From positions 1-5,694 of the forward strand of contig JAAZDI010000085.1 of the NCBI GenBank assembly GCA_012512295.1: a DNA stretch of 5,694 nucleotides, written 5' to 3'. The position numbers and the translations under genes are program-made. Below are positions 4,975 to 5,694 of the stretch, in pieces. This stretch comes from Syntrophomonadaceae bacterium (lineage in GTDB: Bacteria; Bacillota; Ch66; Ch109). The notes beneath the pieces were generated by a model. That model saw only the letters and a list, made by a program, of their open reading frames with translations, was not told the DNA's origin and searched no databases. How positions within the stretch are numbered: the first letter of the stretch is position 1; each line of letters begins with the position of its first letter.

Positions 4975-5379
4975 TTGCTTACTGAGCTATTACCTGGCAA
5001 AAATCGGATACCAGACGTAGTCATAATCATAAATAAAATATGCGATAAACATAACGACAAATGTGGACACGATGACCATAAGCACGATAAAAAAAACGAT
5101 AAAAAACGTGATAAAAAACATGACGACGATAAAGACAAGAAAAAACATAGTAAGAAAGATAAAGAGAAGGATAAGGACAAAAAACGCTTCCAAAATAAAT
5201 GCGATTTTGAAATAAAGATACTCAAAAAAGAGCTGGATGACGCTGACTGTGAGGAAAAGGATAAATCCTCTGCCCTAGAATTAATTGTCGCTCCTTCTAT
5301 AACTTTAATACCCTCTTTGACTGATTCCCTGGGAAAATCAATCGGCAGAAGAAAAAACCGGGGACACAAACATTCCTAA
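4975..5379 (+). CDS. Lys/Asp/His-rich low-complexity protein, start uncertain (possible frameshift after ATG 4955)
   Basis: The open frame codes 134 residues if read from TTG 4975, which has no properly spaced RBS. The well-placed RBS and ATG at 4955 are one base out of frame; one added A in the A8 run would give a 141-residue protein starting MKKKVEELLTELLPGK. Residues about 1-20 are a helical then hydrophobic segment (LLTELLPG, VVIII). Residues 21-71 are almost only Lys, Asp, His and a few Asn/Glu, encoded by repeated GAT AAA AAA codons. Four cysteines (23, 30, 76, 92) flank or follow it. The C-terminal part (LELIVAPSITLIPSLTDSLG) is ordinary and is followed by a basic tail, RRKNRGHKHS. I do not recognise the family. 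The sigma-K-like promoter and Lys/Cys-rich composition suggest a spore coat or crust protein; metal binding by His/Asp is another idea. Both are inference. Confidence 0.6.
   Translation: MLTELLPGKNRIPDVVIIINKICDKHNDKCGHDDHKHDKKNDKKRDKKHDDDKDKKKHSKKDKEKDKDKKRFQNKCDFEIKILKKELDDADCEEKDKSSALELIVAPSITLIPSLTDSLGKSIGRRKNRGHKHS
5072..5190 (+). repeat. Low-complexity GATAAA-rich coding repeat
   Basis: GAT/GAC and AAA/AAG codons alternate imperfectly, with GATAAAAAA units at 5086, 5098 and 5110 and a second A8 run at 5089-5096. Such tracts change length easily by replication slippage. The reverse complement makes long open frames rich in Phe, Leu and Ser that are not real genes. Confidence 0.6.
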
Positions 5380-5409
5380 TTCAAGAAAGTTTAAATTATT
5401 TTCCTCAGC

Positions 5410-5441
5410 AGTAACTTCCTGATAACTAAAACCATATAATG
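5410..5441 (+). promoter_or_regulatory. Sigma-K-like promoter, copy 2
   Basis: AGTAAC (5410-5415), 17 nt, then CATATAATG (5433-5441). It matches copy 1 at 4760 in both blocks and in spacing, while the 17-nt spacers differ. The last -10 base is G rather than the sigma-K consensus A. The RBS of the next gene starts about 30 nt downstream. Confidence 0.5.
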
Positions 5442-5483
5442 GAATGACCAAACAATAGGATTTTAAATCAAAGGAGGATTAAT

Positions 5484-5694
5484 ATGGACTATCCGAAAAT
5501 GCCTGAGTTAGTAACTCCAGAACTCGTCAACACGCTGGTGCAAAATGCTGGAGCTCTGAAAGATTTATTAAGTTCAGGAGATGAGGTAACCGCTATGGAT
5601 AAGAAACATGATGGTGATACCACCTGCTGCTGTCCTTTATTCCTAAAATTCAAATTCATCTTATGTAATGTATGGATCTTTAACGAAAATGCAG
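5484..5694 (+). CDS. Small protein with a Cys-Cys-Cys cluster, N-terminal part (cut by window edge)
   Basis: ATG at 5484 follows the strong RBS AAAGGAGG (5470-5477) by 6 nt, and the frame stays open for 70 codons to the window end. It starts MDYPKMPELVTPELVNTLV, a probable helical segment, followed by a short charged stretch (MDKKHDGD). Then comes TTCCCPLFLKFKFILCNVW, a triple cysteine next to a hydrophobic, aromatic stretch. I do not recognise the family. The layout (acidic/helical N-terminus, then Lys and Cys) loosely resembles the upstream Lys/Asp-rich protein, and the two share promoter and RBS sequence. A late sporulation product, cross-linked through cysteines, is possible but unproven. 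The hydrophobic stretch could also be a membrane segment. Confidence 0.75.
   Translation, partial: MDYPKMPELVTPELVNTLVQNAGALKDLLSSGDEVTAMDKKHDGDTTCCCPLFLKFKFILCNVWIFNENA

Noticed and set aside
5072..5190. CRISPR or tandem DNA repeat
   Set aside because: Units are short, irregular and within a coding frame. They reflect codon repetition, with no spacers.
4926..5369. Minus-strand frame of 147 codons rich in Leu, Ser and Phe, and a smaller one at 4990-5193
   Set aside because: These are the reverse complement of the Lys/Asp repeat. Their composition is a by-product of GATAAA codons, and no RBS fits.

Overview
The window looks like a chromosomal segment of a low-to-moderate GC, spore-forming member of the Clostridia (Bacillota). 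Supporting signs are strong AGGAGG-type ribosome binding sites, sigma-A-like promoters, a YitT-family membrane protein with a DUF2179 tail, and two possible mother-cell (sigma-K-like) promoters. A Peptococcaceae or Desulfotomaculum-type relative fits, but this is an inference from gene types only. There is no rRNA, tRNA, CRISPR array or intact transposase.

Layout. 1-605 (minus): the first ~201 codons of an acyl-CoA dehydrogenase, cut by the window edge, with a clear promoter and RBS. 606-993: non-coding apart from a short plus-strand reading frame (804-932) interrupted by TAG. 994-1410 (minus): a MarR-family regulator with a good promoter and an operator-like dyad. 1411-1869: gene-free, with a cluster of three hairpins at 1506-1586 that resembles an IS200/IS605-type end or a small structured RNA. 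1870-2724 (minus): YitT-family membrane protein, whose promoter lies inside an inverted repeat. 2914-3792 (minus): HipA-like protein kinase without a HipB partner. 3874-4494 (minus): small PHP-domain metallophosphoesterase, directly upstream of the kinase and probably co-transcribed with it. 4522-5694 (plus): an AT-rich regulatory stretch, then a Lys/Asp/His-rich low-complexity protein, then the start of a small protein with a Cys-Cys-Cys cluster that is cut by the window edge.

Most unusual part. In the plus-strand block at the right end, a promoter plus RBS module (AGTAAC, 17 nt, CATATAAT, then ATCAAAGG(G)AGGATT) occurs twice. The copy at 5410 leads into a normal ATG gene. The copy at 4760 leads into an RBS with no ATG and a long leader. 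That leader carries competing hairpins and ends in an RBS and ATG followed by eight A residues. The ATG is one base out of frame with the long Lys/Asp-rich reading frame, and one extra A would join them. This could be transcriptional slippage, phase variation, a decayed gene or a sequencing error. A pair of spore-coat-like or other late mother-cell proteins is a reasonable but unproven reading.

The metabolic genes on the left (MarR regulator and acyl-CoA dehydrogenase) share a strand and may be functionally linked, but each has its own promoter. The PHP and HipA-like kinase pair is a candidate two-gene operon of unknown substrate.
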